Origin: Paragonimus westermani
Lineage: Eukaryota; Platyhelminthes; Trematoda; Plagiorchiida; Troglotrematidae
Length of the DNA: 64,000 bases
Assembly (NCBI GenBank): GCA_008508345.1
Contig: QNGE01000830.1
Location: 79,408-143,407, forward strand
Direction: 5' to 3'
Below the pieces are notes generated by a model. It did no database searches, was not told the origin of the DNA, and worked only from the letters and a program-made list of their open reading frames with translations. Within the stretch, counting starts at the first letter, position 1, and each line of letters begins with the position of its first letter. Positions 46,857 through 55,879 of the stretch are shown piece by piece. The position numbers were made by a program, and so were the translations under genes.

Positions 46857-46943
46857 GGGTGACAGATTGAAGGCAATAGGTAAATATCCTGCCAGGTAAG
46901 ATCCAACGAACAACAAGAGATTTAAGAATATGAAAGTCAGCAT
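46857..46943 (-). CDS. SLC39A9: ZIP9 zinc transporter, exon 1 (start codon)
   Basis: 87 bp from ATG at 46943 to CCC|GTGAGT. The 29 residues begin MLTFIFLNLLLFVGSYLAGY and end LPIAFNLSP. They form TM1 and align in length and position with the N-terminus of ZIP9, where a short hydrophobic helix ends in a GxYxAGxxPLAxNxS-like motif. The phase (0) joins exactly to AKLRLL of exon 2. The exon is too short to appear as an ORF of usual size and was found by looking for the missing first helix. The start is chosen because no further upstream helix is expected in this family. Confidence 0.85.
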
Positions 46944-47422
46944 TTTCCAAAAGGGCTGGATAACGCGACCAGCCGAGAATATATTGTTAATGTTTTTTGG
47001 CAGAAGGATTTAGCACGCAATTCTGAAAAAAGAAACGACAAGGAGTAAGCATTAAAAGAAGTGCCAGAAAGAGTAAGCAGATAACATTCTATACGGCAAT
47101 AATAAGGTCGATGTTACGGAACACTTCCTCTACAAAAGGCGGACTTATGCTTTAACCACGCAGTGATGAGAAAGCAATGGACGTGCCTGGATTCAGCATA
47201 ATTTCAGTATTTCTTGCAATTTACTATCAACGACAACAACACACCAGAGATTCGTGCTGACTTCAAACTATCTAACCGTTTCCCGGGGGCGATGCCAGCG
47301 ATGTACAGTCTTATAAAGAAATGAGGCCTGTCAAGTGCCGTTGATTTAGATGAGACAGAGAACACCTTGTGAGTAAAACAGGTATATCAGCAGTAGTACA
47401 AACGCACAATCAAAAATAACCC
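46944..47422. promoter_or_regulatory. Intergenic region between ZIP9 and a divergent open frame
   Basis: This 479-bp interval separates the ZIP9 start (-) from the open frame at 47423 (+). A TATAAA lies on the plus strand at 47312-47317, about 106 bp before the plus frame. A shared promoter region is possible but is only inferred from arrangement. Confidence 0.3.
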
Positions 47423-47815
47423 TTGAAAATGAACTCCAAGCATCATGTGCGCTTTTGCTTCAATGCTCGTAGGCAAATAGAGTTGCAAAACAAAACCCCA
47501 CGCTGTCTATTTTTTGGTGATTACATTGGCGGTTTTGACATTCCACTGAAGTGTGCAAATTGTGGATTGAAGGTAATCATGTCGCATTCGCCTCCAAAAG
47601 AGTGTACAAGTTACAAAATCAACCGTACGTCCACATTGTTCAAAGTACATACAACAATAGATCTCCAGTCTGTTAAGAACCCGGAATATCTTATGAGTAA
47701 AAATATGTGGAAAAAGTGGACGATAAATCGAAGGTTGTCATGGGCTACACAGAATGACCCAATCACCTGTTTGTTTATCGACGGCCATTATCCGGAGAAA
47801 ATGAAGTTCCTCTGA
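47423..47815 (+). CDS. Unrecognised 130-residue protein, divergent from ZIP9
   Basis: A single open frame with ATG at 47423 and TGA after KMKFL. It begins MKMNSKHHVRFCFNARRQIE, contains a CANCG doublet of cysteines near residue 44, and ends with NDPITCLFIDGHYPEKMKFL. It is basic, has no obvious membrane segment, and shows no reverse transcriptase, integrase or gag motif. It has no internal stops, unlike the repeat relics around it, and sits back to back with ZIP9. It could be a small host gene, one exon of a larger gene, or a chance frame. Function unknown. Confidence 0.4.
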   Translation: MKMNSKHHVRFCFNARRQIELQNKTPRCLFFGDYIGGFDIPLKCANCGLKVIMSHSPPKECTSYKINRTSTLFKVHTTIDLQSVKNPEYLMSKNMWKKWTINRRLSWATQNDPITCLFIDGHYPEKMKFL

Positions 47816-48269
47816 CCGCTACTCACTGCAAAACAATGAGGATGATTCCACAGTGAAAAAAATAATGGTAAAAGGGAAATAAAGACGGTAAATGGAATTA
47901 CAGTCTTGTATTTATGTACAAACAACAGTGGATACATGTATTCAACTGATTTCAGCATGGTGCTATTGTGACATTCCGGAATCAATCACTGGTTTCTTCT
48001 GGAATGGGAGGTATAAAACTTATGATGACGCCGCGTCAAGGTGTGTAAGTAGGAGTAGGTTGCACTGGGTGTTTTATAGCAAACTCGGCCATGGTGGCAT
48101 AGTCGGCTTATGGGATGTTCGCTGATTTCACAATTACTGCTGAAGTGACTTGATTATGTAAACTGCGTGGAGTCAAGCACTTGTGGAAACCGCATGGTCT
48201 TATCTATGGAGACAACGCCAATCCCTTTCGTGCACAGTTCAACAACCGAGTGAAAGAAGTATACTCATT
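47816..48269. other. No gene recognised
   Basis: Open frame 47892-48125 (+) has no known motif. Confidence 0.45.
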
Positions 48270-48820
48270 CCACTTTTGTGGCGAAAGATGGGGATGCAAT
48301 AGATCGATATACATTTTCCGGAAACTTGTGGCTCTCGGTAACCACACTAACAAGACTGGTGCCAAATACGAAATCAAACAAAATCGCTACATGGTCATTT
48401 AAGCCTGGTGGTGTGATAACTTTGAGATTGTCGACCATGAGGTCCTCGCCGGTAAGGATACAATGCACACGCAGAGGATTACGTCCATTCTGCCAACACA
48501 TGAAGCGTCATGTGTGTTCAGTAAAGCTCGATGCTTCAACAACACTGAAAAAGCGCGCTGACAAGAGTCCACGGGCCCCGTGTACGAAGGTGCTGGGAAA
48601 TTTACTTCTGGAAGATTAGAGTAGCCTATCATGAAGTTACAGAAAAGGCCTAAGGAGGTCAAAGCTCTCATTCCACCAGAAAGTAATTTACGTCAGACTC
48701 GGCTGGATGGTGGAGGACGACAGATGATCCCACCAACCAATGATCCGAACTAGTTAGGTAAACTGAGCATCAAACTGTTACGTAAATGGCACTAAGTACT
48801 GGATTGTCATACTGGAAAGC
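48270..48820 (-). pseudogene. CR1-like LINE endonuclease fragment (left inverted-repeat arm)
   Basis: The minus strand carries the second half of an apurinic-type LINE endonuclease. Frame 48671-48399 reads GYSNLPEVNFPAPSYTGPVDS, corresponding to the GDFNLPxxxW block. After a frame shift, 48501-48265 reads GRNPLRVHCILTGEDLMVDN and ITPPGLNDHVAILFDFVF, corresponding to the LDLVLTNE...LGxSDH block, whose catalytic SDH has become NDH. No RT follows. Bases 48399-48820 are also present almost unchanged and inverted at 55092-55513. Confidence 0.7.
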
Positions 48821-49959
48821 TTGCAACGAAATATGAGCATAGACAATTCGCCACTCTTACATTCCGCCCTATCTGCATGAAAAAGCAGCGCTTCTCCAGT
48901 GCCCAGCTCAGAATCAAGGTAAGAATAAGCGGACTAGGATATATTTACTGCAACTAGACTGGGCTTTGCACACGATCAAAGTTCACAAAGCCCAGCCGAT
49001 TTATGTTGACTGAAAGCGTTGATAGAGATGTACTTAACAGCAGCTGTTGTAAACGACAGTATAGGCCTAACGTTGCGAAGTGCACTGCGACCGATATTTT
49101 TTTTAACATCAAGTTTTCCACAGGTACCACAAAACAACTGGGACGAATATGAAGACTGGACTGCTGTTTCGCCTGTTATTCTTTGGAATCATCAGGATGA
49201 AACAGTGTTCCTCCTGGAATGAAACGACTTCTATTACAAAATCGGTCCAGAATACGAAGCGTCATTTTTGGCGAAGTGACAGGGACCTTCAGAAGTTTCG
49301 GATGAGTGTGGTCGGGTGCATGCTTGACATCCTGGGTTCCATGGATTTGCCACACTTAAAAATTAGTCATTTCAAGTGCAGAAGCAAGAAACCCCCAGTG
49401 ATTCCTATCGTGCTCGTAAAGGCTCGTCTTACAATCCGGGACGCTTCGAGTGACGGTATTTCGAGCTCTACCAACTGTCAAGTTTTCCATTCTTACCAGT
49501 TTTCGCTTTCGTTACTTCGTCCATAATAAATTTCGGGTATACCGGAGCTCCAGTTTTGCTACGTGGCTCATGGGAAGGCAAGGGTGGGTCTTTAGTGTCA
49601 TTAACTCTCGTGAGTACTATCCATATCAGTTGGGTTTCATCAGCATGTTACGAACCTTGCTTTTTAGCCAGTCCCGGGTAAGAGGCCGGAATGCAAGGCG
49701 TAATACCCACCACCTTATAGTGTTGTGTCTATGAACCAGTACAACCATCTAATACGATGAGCGCGAAAGGAAAAAACAAGGTTGCCACAATGGAAACTTC
49801 ATGCACTTTACAACAGAACTAGAAGATGGGCTGAAAATAAATGTGTTAGAACAAGTAATATGAACGTAATGCTAACAGTTTGTATAGACACAAACTATAC
49901 TACATTCACCAGCACTCAAATAACAGGATGAAGTAGTTGGAATAGATGCGAAATCATAC
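48821..49959. other. No gene recognised; some exon-like frames
   Basis: At 49110-49222 a pyrimidine run and AG precede a frame VPQNNWDEYEDWTAVSPVIL that ends in a stop. 49149-49526 and 49450-49734 are other open frames. None has a recognised domain. Confidence 0.35.
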
Positions 49960-50439
49960 TTCTCTGGAAAGTAAACAATAAGGACGTACAAGTTGCTGCC
50001 TTACCATGTGACCACGTAACTTATCAGAACAAGTGGGACCACTGTTACACAATTCTTTGAATCTATCACCTGTGGCTGTATGCCGGGGTTCCCGCACACC
50101 AATGGTGTGAACCACCTCTGGAGTAGGATATTTATAAATGGTCAGATTTTTTCCTTTCGGGTGCCAAATGACGAAGAGCAACGGTACCTTCACATTCGTT
50201 AGTAAACGTGCGTGAGCGAACTGTTGATTACCACCTAGTAACCCCAACTCTTCCATCAATACGTCGAAGTCGGATTTGCGAACATATTTTGGAAGAACGG
50301 GACCAGGTTCCGTGGACCAAGCAGGTAGACTTGTACTGGACGTTGATGTACGATTATATGCGAAAAGCCGCCTGAGTGGTGTAGCATTGTTCGAGGTACA
50401 AAGCAAAGGTCTAATGGAATGTAAGACTTGAAGTAGCAC
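49960..50439 (-). pseudogene. CsRn1-type Gypsy integrase C-terminus, reverse orientation
   Basis: A 161-residue minus-strand frame begins MLLQVLHSIRPLLCTSNNATP and continues PGPVLPKYVRKSDFDVLMEE and GNQQFAHARL. This corresponds to the end of the integrase and pol tail in CsRn1-type elements. The same positions in element D read LPDALHANRSSLSTATNTTH and VEEVELLESSS. The catalytic core is absent, and the last third (from KVPLLFVIW) no longer matches. It lies head to head with element D and is a separate, older copy. Confidence 0.6.
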
Positions 50440-50802
50440 AGACTCTCATTTCGCATCAAAGAGCCATCGTGACTTTAACTAAAACGTGACGGTACGCCAA
50501 CGAATGCCGTTAAGTCGTCCCATTTATCCGTTCACCAGTGGACTCTAAGCAGTGACAAGATTAGATGGTAGCATTTTTTCGGTTGAAATGTCCGGAGATG
50601 TGCCCATAAGAAAATGTATCTCTATCGCTGCGTATATGCGAGGGCGTTTCGAAGATAGAGAACGAGTATCAGAGAAAACACATTATTGTTTGAGAAGCCA
50701 TGTCGGGGCACACAAAAGCAGGGGGAAACGAAATTAATCATCAACCAAACTGAAAAGGCCATGATTGTGGCTGATGGATTAGCAGTATGAGTGCAGAACG
50801 AT
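50440..50802. other. No gene recognised
   Basis: Short interval before the 5' LTR of element D. One 61-codon frame, no motif. Confidence 0.5.
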
Positions 50803-50998
50803 TGTCATATTTTATTTCTACATCATATTCTGCTCTCTCCAACCCTACTGATTTCTCTATATATTATTATTCTGGTCTATCCTTCCGTTCATTACGTTAC
50901 AGATCACAAGCCTCGTTTTCTGGTTGATTGAAACCTACCTATCCGGCGTTGTCTCCTCTTCACTCTCTCCGTCAATCCCCACAAATCTATCCGTTACA
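50803..50998 (+). repeat. Element D 5' LTR (196 bp)
   Basis: Starts TGTCATATTTTATTTC, ends CCGTTACA. Similar throughout to the 3' LTR apart from substitutions and about 24 bp (around ACGTTACAGATCACAAGCC) absent from the 3' copy. Confidence 0.85.
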
Positions 50999-51269
50999 AT
51001 TTATTCAACCAGACAATGGACCGTCTGCTACGACTGGACTGATTTGGTGCCGATCCAAACTCTACGGGCAGTGGTGACGTCTGGGGACATTGGTTGGATG
51101 CTTTTTCGAATTTTCTTGAGTTGATAGCTTCCCATAAACCTGACGAGCTAAAAACACATTTTGTCTCACGTCGTATACAGATTCACCTCTCACCATACTG
51201 ATTATGATTCTGCTATCACCACTCTTCATTCTCTAGATACAGCAAAAGAATGAAATTTTTGCACGCCAC

Positions 51270-51715
51270 CTATTAACAACTTGTAAACAAGCTTCCACTA
51301 GGACTCTCGACCAACTCATGCAAAAACTCCGCAACCTTGTTGAGGATTTGAAAACTGTCAGCGCAGAGCAAAATCAACAGGACGCTATTCACGCTGTGTT
51401 CGTAGGTGGACTCGTATTCAACTCAATTCGCCAACGGACAAAATTTCAGATGTGAAAGCTGTCTACAATCAAGCGAAGGCTTTAGACTTGGCTTAGCAAC
51501 ACTCGCCTTCGTTTGCTCAGTCTCAACCTCGACGCCTCACCAAACACTGCCGAGAAATCTAAGTCACTGCGAGACTACACTAGTTGCAGCCCAAACTAAC
51601 TGTTTCTTCTGTGGATATGACCGACACCTACGCCACAAATGCCCAGCTAGAGATTCAGTCTGTAAATCATGTGGGAAACGAGACCACTATCAAAAGTTTT
51701 GCCGCTCTGTTACAC
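51270..51715 (+). pseudogene. Element D gag with two zinc knuckles
   Basis: A frame from about 51273 reads LTTCKQASTRTLDQLMQKLR, then VSAEQNQQDAIHAVFVGGL and NSIRQR, the conserved gag core of CsRn1-type elements. After a frame shift, the frame starting at 51406 carries two canonical CCHC knuckles: CFFCGYDRHLRHKC (51601-51642) and CKSCGKRDHYQKFC (from 51661). The knuckles bind element RNA. The N-terminal part between 51090 and 51270 is stop-ridden. Confidence 0.75.
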
Positions 51716-51779
51716 ATTCGAAGTACACGTTGTCAGTTTCTCCACTCCTTATCTCTGTTACGACTGCTGCAACTAGCCT

Positions 51780-52068
51780 TACCAGAGCTATCACTGAGGT
51801 GGTAAGCAACGGGATAACCCTACAAACGTCATTTGACACGGGGAGTTCAGAAAGCCATGTTTCTGAAACGGTCGTACCCCGAAGTCAATGGACCAGACTG
51901 CCATCACGTAGCCAAATCGTTCTGGCCTCCAAGCGAAAAACCAGTAGTACCAAAGGCCACTGTATTTCTTTATCACTTCACAAAGGTACATTTTACAGGA
52001 AAGTTCAATTGTCCATCCTTGTTAACTCGTGTGCTGATGTGTTATCAAAGCATGACTTCCTACAGTGA
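51780..52068 (+). pseudogene. Element D aspartic protease
   Basis: In the same frame as the zinc knuckles comes ITLQTSFDTGSSESHVSETVV, with the DTGS active-site signature at about 51835-51846 intact. The C-terminal strand VNSCADVLSKHDFLQ is close to the usual LGxDFL ending, but with changes. The frame ends at a stop at 52068, and RT begins in another frame. Confidence 0.75.
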
Positions 52069-52800
52069 CACAGATCTGTGAAAATATACTTTCACGGTGT
52101 TCGGCCCCCATTTTCGACATGTGGCCTAGCCTCCGCTACTCTTCCAACCCTCTCTCTCACTTCACTCAGCTCGATCACTCTTACCATCCAATCCGTACTA
52201 AGTCGAGACGACTCAGTCACCGTGATGAGATTTTCATTCAGACCGAGATCGAAAGAATATTAAAAGACGGCATCATCGAACCTTCGCGATCACCAGGGTG
52301 TGCATAGGTCTTGATCACTACCAACGACCGCCATAAACGTCGACTGGTCGTCGATTATAAGCAGACTATTAATCGGTTCACGTACCTGGACGCCTATCCC
52401 CTCCCTCGTATCGATGATATGGTAGAGGAAATTTCGCAGTTCACTGTTTTCAGTAAGCTGGACCTCCAGAAGCGTGCAATAGCCTATACCAATTCCGCCA
52501 CATACCTTTTGCAGTGACCAATGGTGTTACATGTTTCCAGCGAAAGAGGGACGAGCTTATCTGTCTAGAAACGCCTCAGGAAACCTTTGTTTTCATCGAC
52601 AACATTAATGTATGCGGAAAAGATGCGAATGGTCACGAGACGTATCTCAATCGGCTTCTGCAAAAGGCTGATAAATAGGGACTGACACTAAAACGGAGAT
52701 GTTTTCGCTACCAAAGAAATTCTATTGGTTTATGAGGCCATATCTCACCAGTTCGAGGCGCTAATCAAGCTGCCTGCACCTGGAAGCTTAAAAGCGCAAC
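52069..52800 (+). pseudogene. Element D reverse transcriptase
   Basis: Frames read KSRRLSHRDEIFIQTEIERI, DGIIEPSRSPGCA, then RRLVVDYKQTINRFTYLDAY and PLPRIDDMVEEISQFTVFSK followed by LDLQ (52311-52517). After a damaged stretch, another frame gives TNGVTCFQR and FVFIDNINVCGKDANGHETY near 52590, the block that carries the YxDD-equivalent (FIDN here). LDLQ retains the first catalytic aspartate. Part of the fingers region around 52470-52520 is deleted. Confidence 0.75.
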
Positions 52801-52959
52801 AAAGAGTGATTGGGATATTCTCACACCATTCCCAGTGGTTTTCCACTCTTCAGATAAAATCCACCTGCTGATTATTGACAAGAGCTTTCTCGTACCCAAC
52901 GATGTACCTTCCGACTGCGAATCTCCTAAATCCGAAATGTTTCAAGCCTCACTCTTCTC

Positions 52960-53195
52960 CATCACCAGAGATAAATTCCTTGTCGTTGAAACGGATGCTC
53001 ACATATAGCCATCTCCGCAACACCAAATCACACCTCAAGCTGCTAACCGGTCGACGTTCTGTATGTATGACGCTAAAATTGCCAGTAAATGACAAAACTC
53101 AACGTTTGCGGATCAAATTATCTCAATTCTCTCACGATGTTGTGTACCACCCTGGTGCAAATAATCCCGCGTCCGATACTCTATCTCCAGCCTTT
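52960..53195 (+). pseudogene. Element D RNase H region
   Basis: KFLVVETDAH near 52975 carries the first RNase H aspartate, followed at once by a stop. The next frame (52875-53309) reads LLTGRRSVCMTLKLPVNDKT and RIKLSQFSHDVVYHPGANNP with ASDTLSPAF, the standard end of RNase H. The middle of the domain is missing. Confidence 0.65.
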
Positions 53196-53199
53196 GTGC

Positions 53200-53995
53200 A
53201 TCCTCTCTTTCTATCGACTACCTTAAAAAGCTCCATCATTCTCTTTGCCACCCCGGAATTACTCGTTTGTCTCATTTTGTTCGAACAAAGAAGTAGCCAT
53301 TCTCCCTAGACAATGTCAAATCTGTTATTCAACAATGTTCTGTCTGTCCCCAACTAAAACCTAAATTCTACACCCCCATCTAACAGTCCTTTAATTAAGG
53401 CGACACAGCCCTCTGAACGTCTTAGTATTGATTTCAAAGGACCAATTCCCTATTCCACACACACAATCACTACATACTAACTGTAACTGACGAATTCTTC
53501 CGCCTCCCATTCGCTTTTCCCTATCCAGATATGTCTGTACTCACCGTCTAACCGACTAACTGACCTATTTTCCATGACTGGAGCGCCCTCATTCGTTCAC
53601 TCCGATCGAGGATCTATGTTTACGTCGCAGGTGTTGAAACAATTCCTTCACAACCGGGGTGTGAACATTAGCAGGACCACGAGTTACAACCCACAAGACA
53701 GCGGCCAAGTAAAAATACACAATGGCACTATATGGAAAACTCTTTCTCTCTGCCTGCGTTTCAAAGCACTGAATGCTGACCAGTTAGAGTACGTGCTTCC
53801 AGACGCGTTGCATGCTAACAGGTCGTCTCTGAGTACTGCTACCAACACTACTCACGAACGCATGTTTCTCCCTAGTGGAAGATCGCCCGCAGGAACTAGT
53901 CTGCTTCAGTGGCCCGTTATGCCCAGACCAGTACTATATCGGATGAATGTCGGAACATCCACGTAAGATCCGTTTGTAGAAGAGGTTGAACTGTT
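53200..53995 (+). pseudogene. Element D integrase, catalytic glutamate replaced
   Basis: A zinc-binding part HHSLCHPGITRLSHF...CSVCPQLKP spans about 53230-53360. The core shows IDFKGPIPYS with the first aspartate (about 53430), then FVHSDRGSMFTSQVLKQF (53574-53966 frame) with the second. The position of the catalytic glutamate, normally GQVERYNG, reads GQVKIHNG, with Lys codon AAA at 53712-53714. The end VLYRMNVGTST leads into the tail VEEVELLESSSEYAHI near 53975. The DDE triad is therefore broken as well as frames shifted. Confidence 0.75.
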
Positions 53996-54378
53996 AGAAA
54001 GTAGTTCAGAATACGCACACATTCTTCTTCCAGATGCCCTTGAAAAGACTGTATCCCTCTGCTAACTGGCTCCTTTCAGAAACATATGTCAACTACCACA
54101 AACCATTTTGTCAGATACCATTGTAAACCCTTCTATTGTTAACTCACCCTGCACCATATTAGACATGACGGAAGCTACCAGTACACCAAGAACAAACGTT
54201 GAAAATCTTCCCTCCCAGCAACAAAAGATCAGACCTTGCATCGAAATCCCGAGACGTAACATCGTTCCATAGTTTCGCTATTATCGTTGCCCTGAAACAA
54301 CCCGCTTCATAAGTCACACAGTTTACCTTTAACAATCTACCTTTAAGTCAGTTGGTTCTCTTTCACGGCGGCTGGGGA

Positions 54379-54550
54379 TGTCATATTTCATTTCTACATC
54401 ATATTCTGCTCTCTCCTACCTTACTGATTTCTCCATACATTATTATTCCAGTCTATCCTTCCGTTCATTTTCTGGTTAATTAAAGCCTTCTTATCAGGTG
54501 TTGTCTCCTCTTCACTCTCTCGGTAAATACTCACGGATCTATCCGCTACA
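54379..54550 (+). repeat. Element D 3' LTR (172 bp)
   Basis: Starts TGTCATATTTCATTTC, ends CCGCTACA. Contains TTAATTAAAGCC. Partner of 50803-50998. Confidence 0.85.
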
Positions 54551-55091
54551 TAGTACGTCTCCGTTTCCGTGGTTTAAGGTACCAGACGCAACTGACAGAG
54601 ATTAGTCAGAAATCACAAAACTCAACCTCTGCAGTCCACGATATCTAGAAAGAGCTAAATGGGTTTGCGAACAAAACAAAGCGACAACCTGAACCTAGAA
54701 AATGAACTGTGAAACACAGTCTGTCTAGAAAGAAGATGGGCCCATAGTCAATAAAGCTTTACGACTCTTCCTCAAGGCAGTATCGGTTCTAAGAGTCGCT
54801 TCGGGTTAAGTATAGCAGCCAGACTCGGTAGAGAAGACTGTTTTGATTACAACTGCATCTCCTTGAGGATGACGGACTTTTGTGAGGCTGGCAGTGTCTC
54901 ACGCACAAAACGAGAAACTAACCAAGCGTGTCAACAAGTTAATCTACGCCGCTCACTGTTGCTTTCATTGACAGAAAGGAAATGAGTACTAAAATAGGTT
55001 TAGAACAACATTGTGGAGCAAAACAAGTGGCCACACAAAGTCGGAGTAAAATCGCGGACGGACGGCTACCGATGCACATGTTTTGTTACAG
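54551..55091. other. No gene recognised
   Basis: No frame of note and no motif. Confidence 0.5.
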
Positions 55092-55513
55092 GCTTTCCAG
55101 TATGACAATCCAGTACTTAGTGCCATTTACGTAACAGTTTGATGCTCAGTTTACCTAACTAGTTCGGATCATTGGTTGGTGGGATCATCTGTCGTCCTCC
55201 ACCATCCAGCCGAGTCTGACGTAAATTACTTTCTGGTGGAATGAGAGCTTTGACCTCCTTAGGCCTTTTCTGTAACTTCATGATAGGCTACTCTAATCTT
55301 CCAGAAGTAAATTTCCCAGCACCTTCGTACACGGGGCCCGTGGACTCTTGTCAGCGCGCTTTTTCAGTGTTGTTGAAGCATCAGGCTTTACTGAACACAC
55401 ATGACACTTCATGTGTTGGCAGAATGGACGTAATCCTCTGCGTGTGCATTGTATCCTTACCGGCGAGGACCTCATGGTCGACAATCTCAAAGTTATCACA
55501 CCACCAGGCTTAA
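55092..55513 (+). repeat. Right arm of the 422-bp inverted repeat (CR1-like endonuclease segment)
   Basis: Reverse complement of 48399-48820, ungapped over 422 bp. By eye I count three differences (near 55381-55384 and at 55406-55408). The frame 55241-55513 contains GYSNLPEVNFPAPSYTGPVD and is the same damaged LINE endonuclease as in the left arm. Beyond 55513 the two copies diverge at once. The shared frame damage shows the duplication came after decay. Confidence 0.85.
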
Positions 55514-55879
55514 GCGAACAAGTAGTCGCGGATGGGATCCCGAATAAACATGGGTTGAAGCTGACTGTAAAATCAGCGGGGTTCTGTCGGTGAATAAACA
55601 GTCGCGGATAACTGGTGGCAGTACTACCAAGGCGTGGTGAACTCATGGGTGGTAGCCGAGTCTCCTATAAGATGTCACATAGGCTCTTTGACAGTACCAC
55701 AACGTGGCCTACGTCACCTCGCAGCAAAAGGGTTTCAGATGCTGCAACGGGAACACATGGGCTTCCCCGTGGCATGCCGTCCGCCTGGCGTACTGTCCGT
55801 ATGGCATACAGACACTGCCAGTCTAAACGAACCAGGAAGGCGTGCAAATCACCTCGGTGATCACCGGCTCCGATCGTTA
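55514..55879. other. Unassigned, possibly 5' part of the following LINE
   Basis: Two overlapping plus-strand frames (55615-55860 and 55634-56044) with no domain of their own. Confidence 0.35.

Larger units (their letters stand above)
50803..54550 (+). mobile_element. Complete CsRn1-type Gypsy element D with both LTRs
   Basis: The element is bounded by LTRs at 50803-50998 and 54379-54550. Between them lie gag, protease, RT, RNase H and integrase in that order, all degraded by stops and small indels. A purine tract GGCGGCTGGGGA (54367-54378) abuts the 3' LTR. A possible primer site TGGTGAC lies at 51072, 73 bp inside the 5' LTR, and would fit tRNA-Trp as reported for this group, but the spacing is unusual. 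The zinc knuckles, PR and integrase sequences resemble trematode CsRn1-like elements. No matching target duplication flanks the LTRs. Confidence 0.85.
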
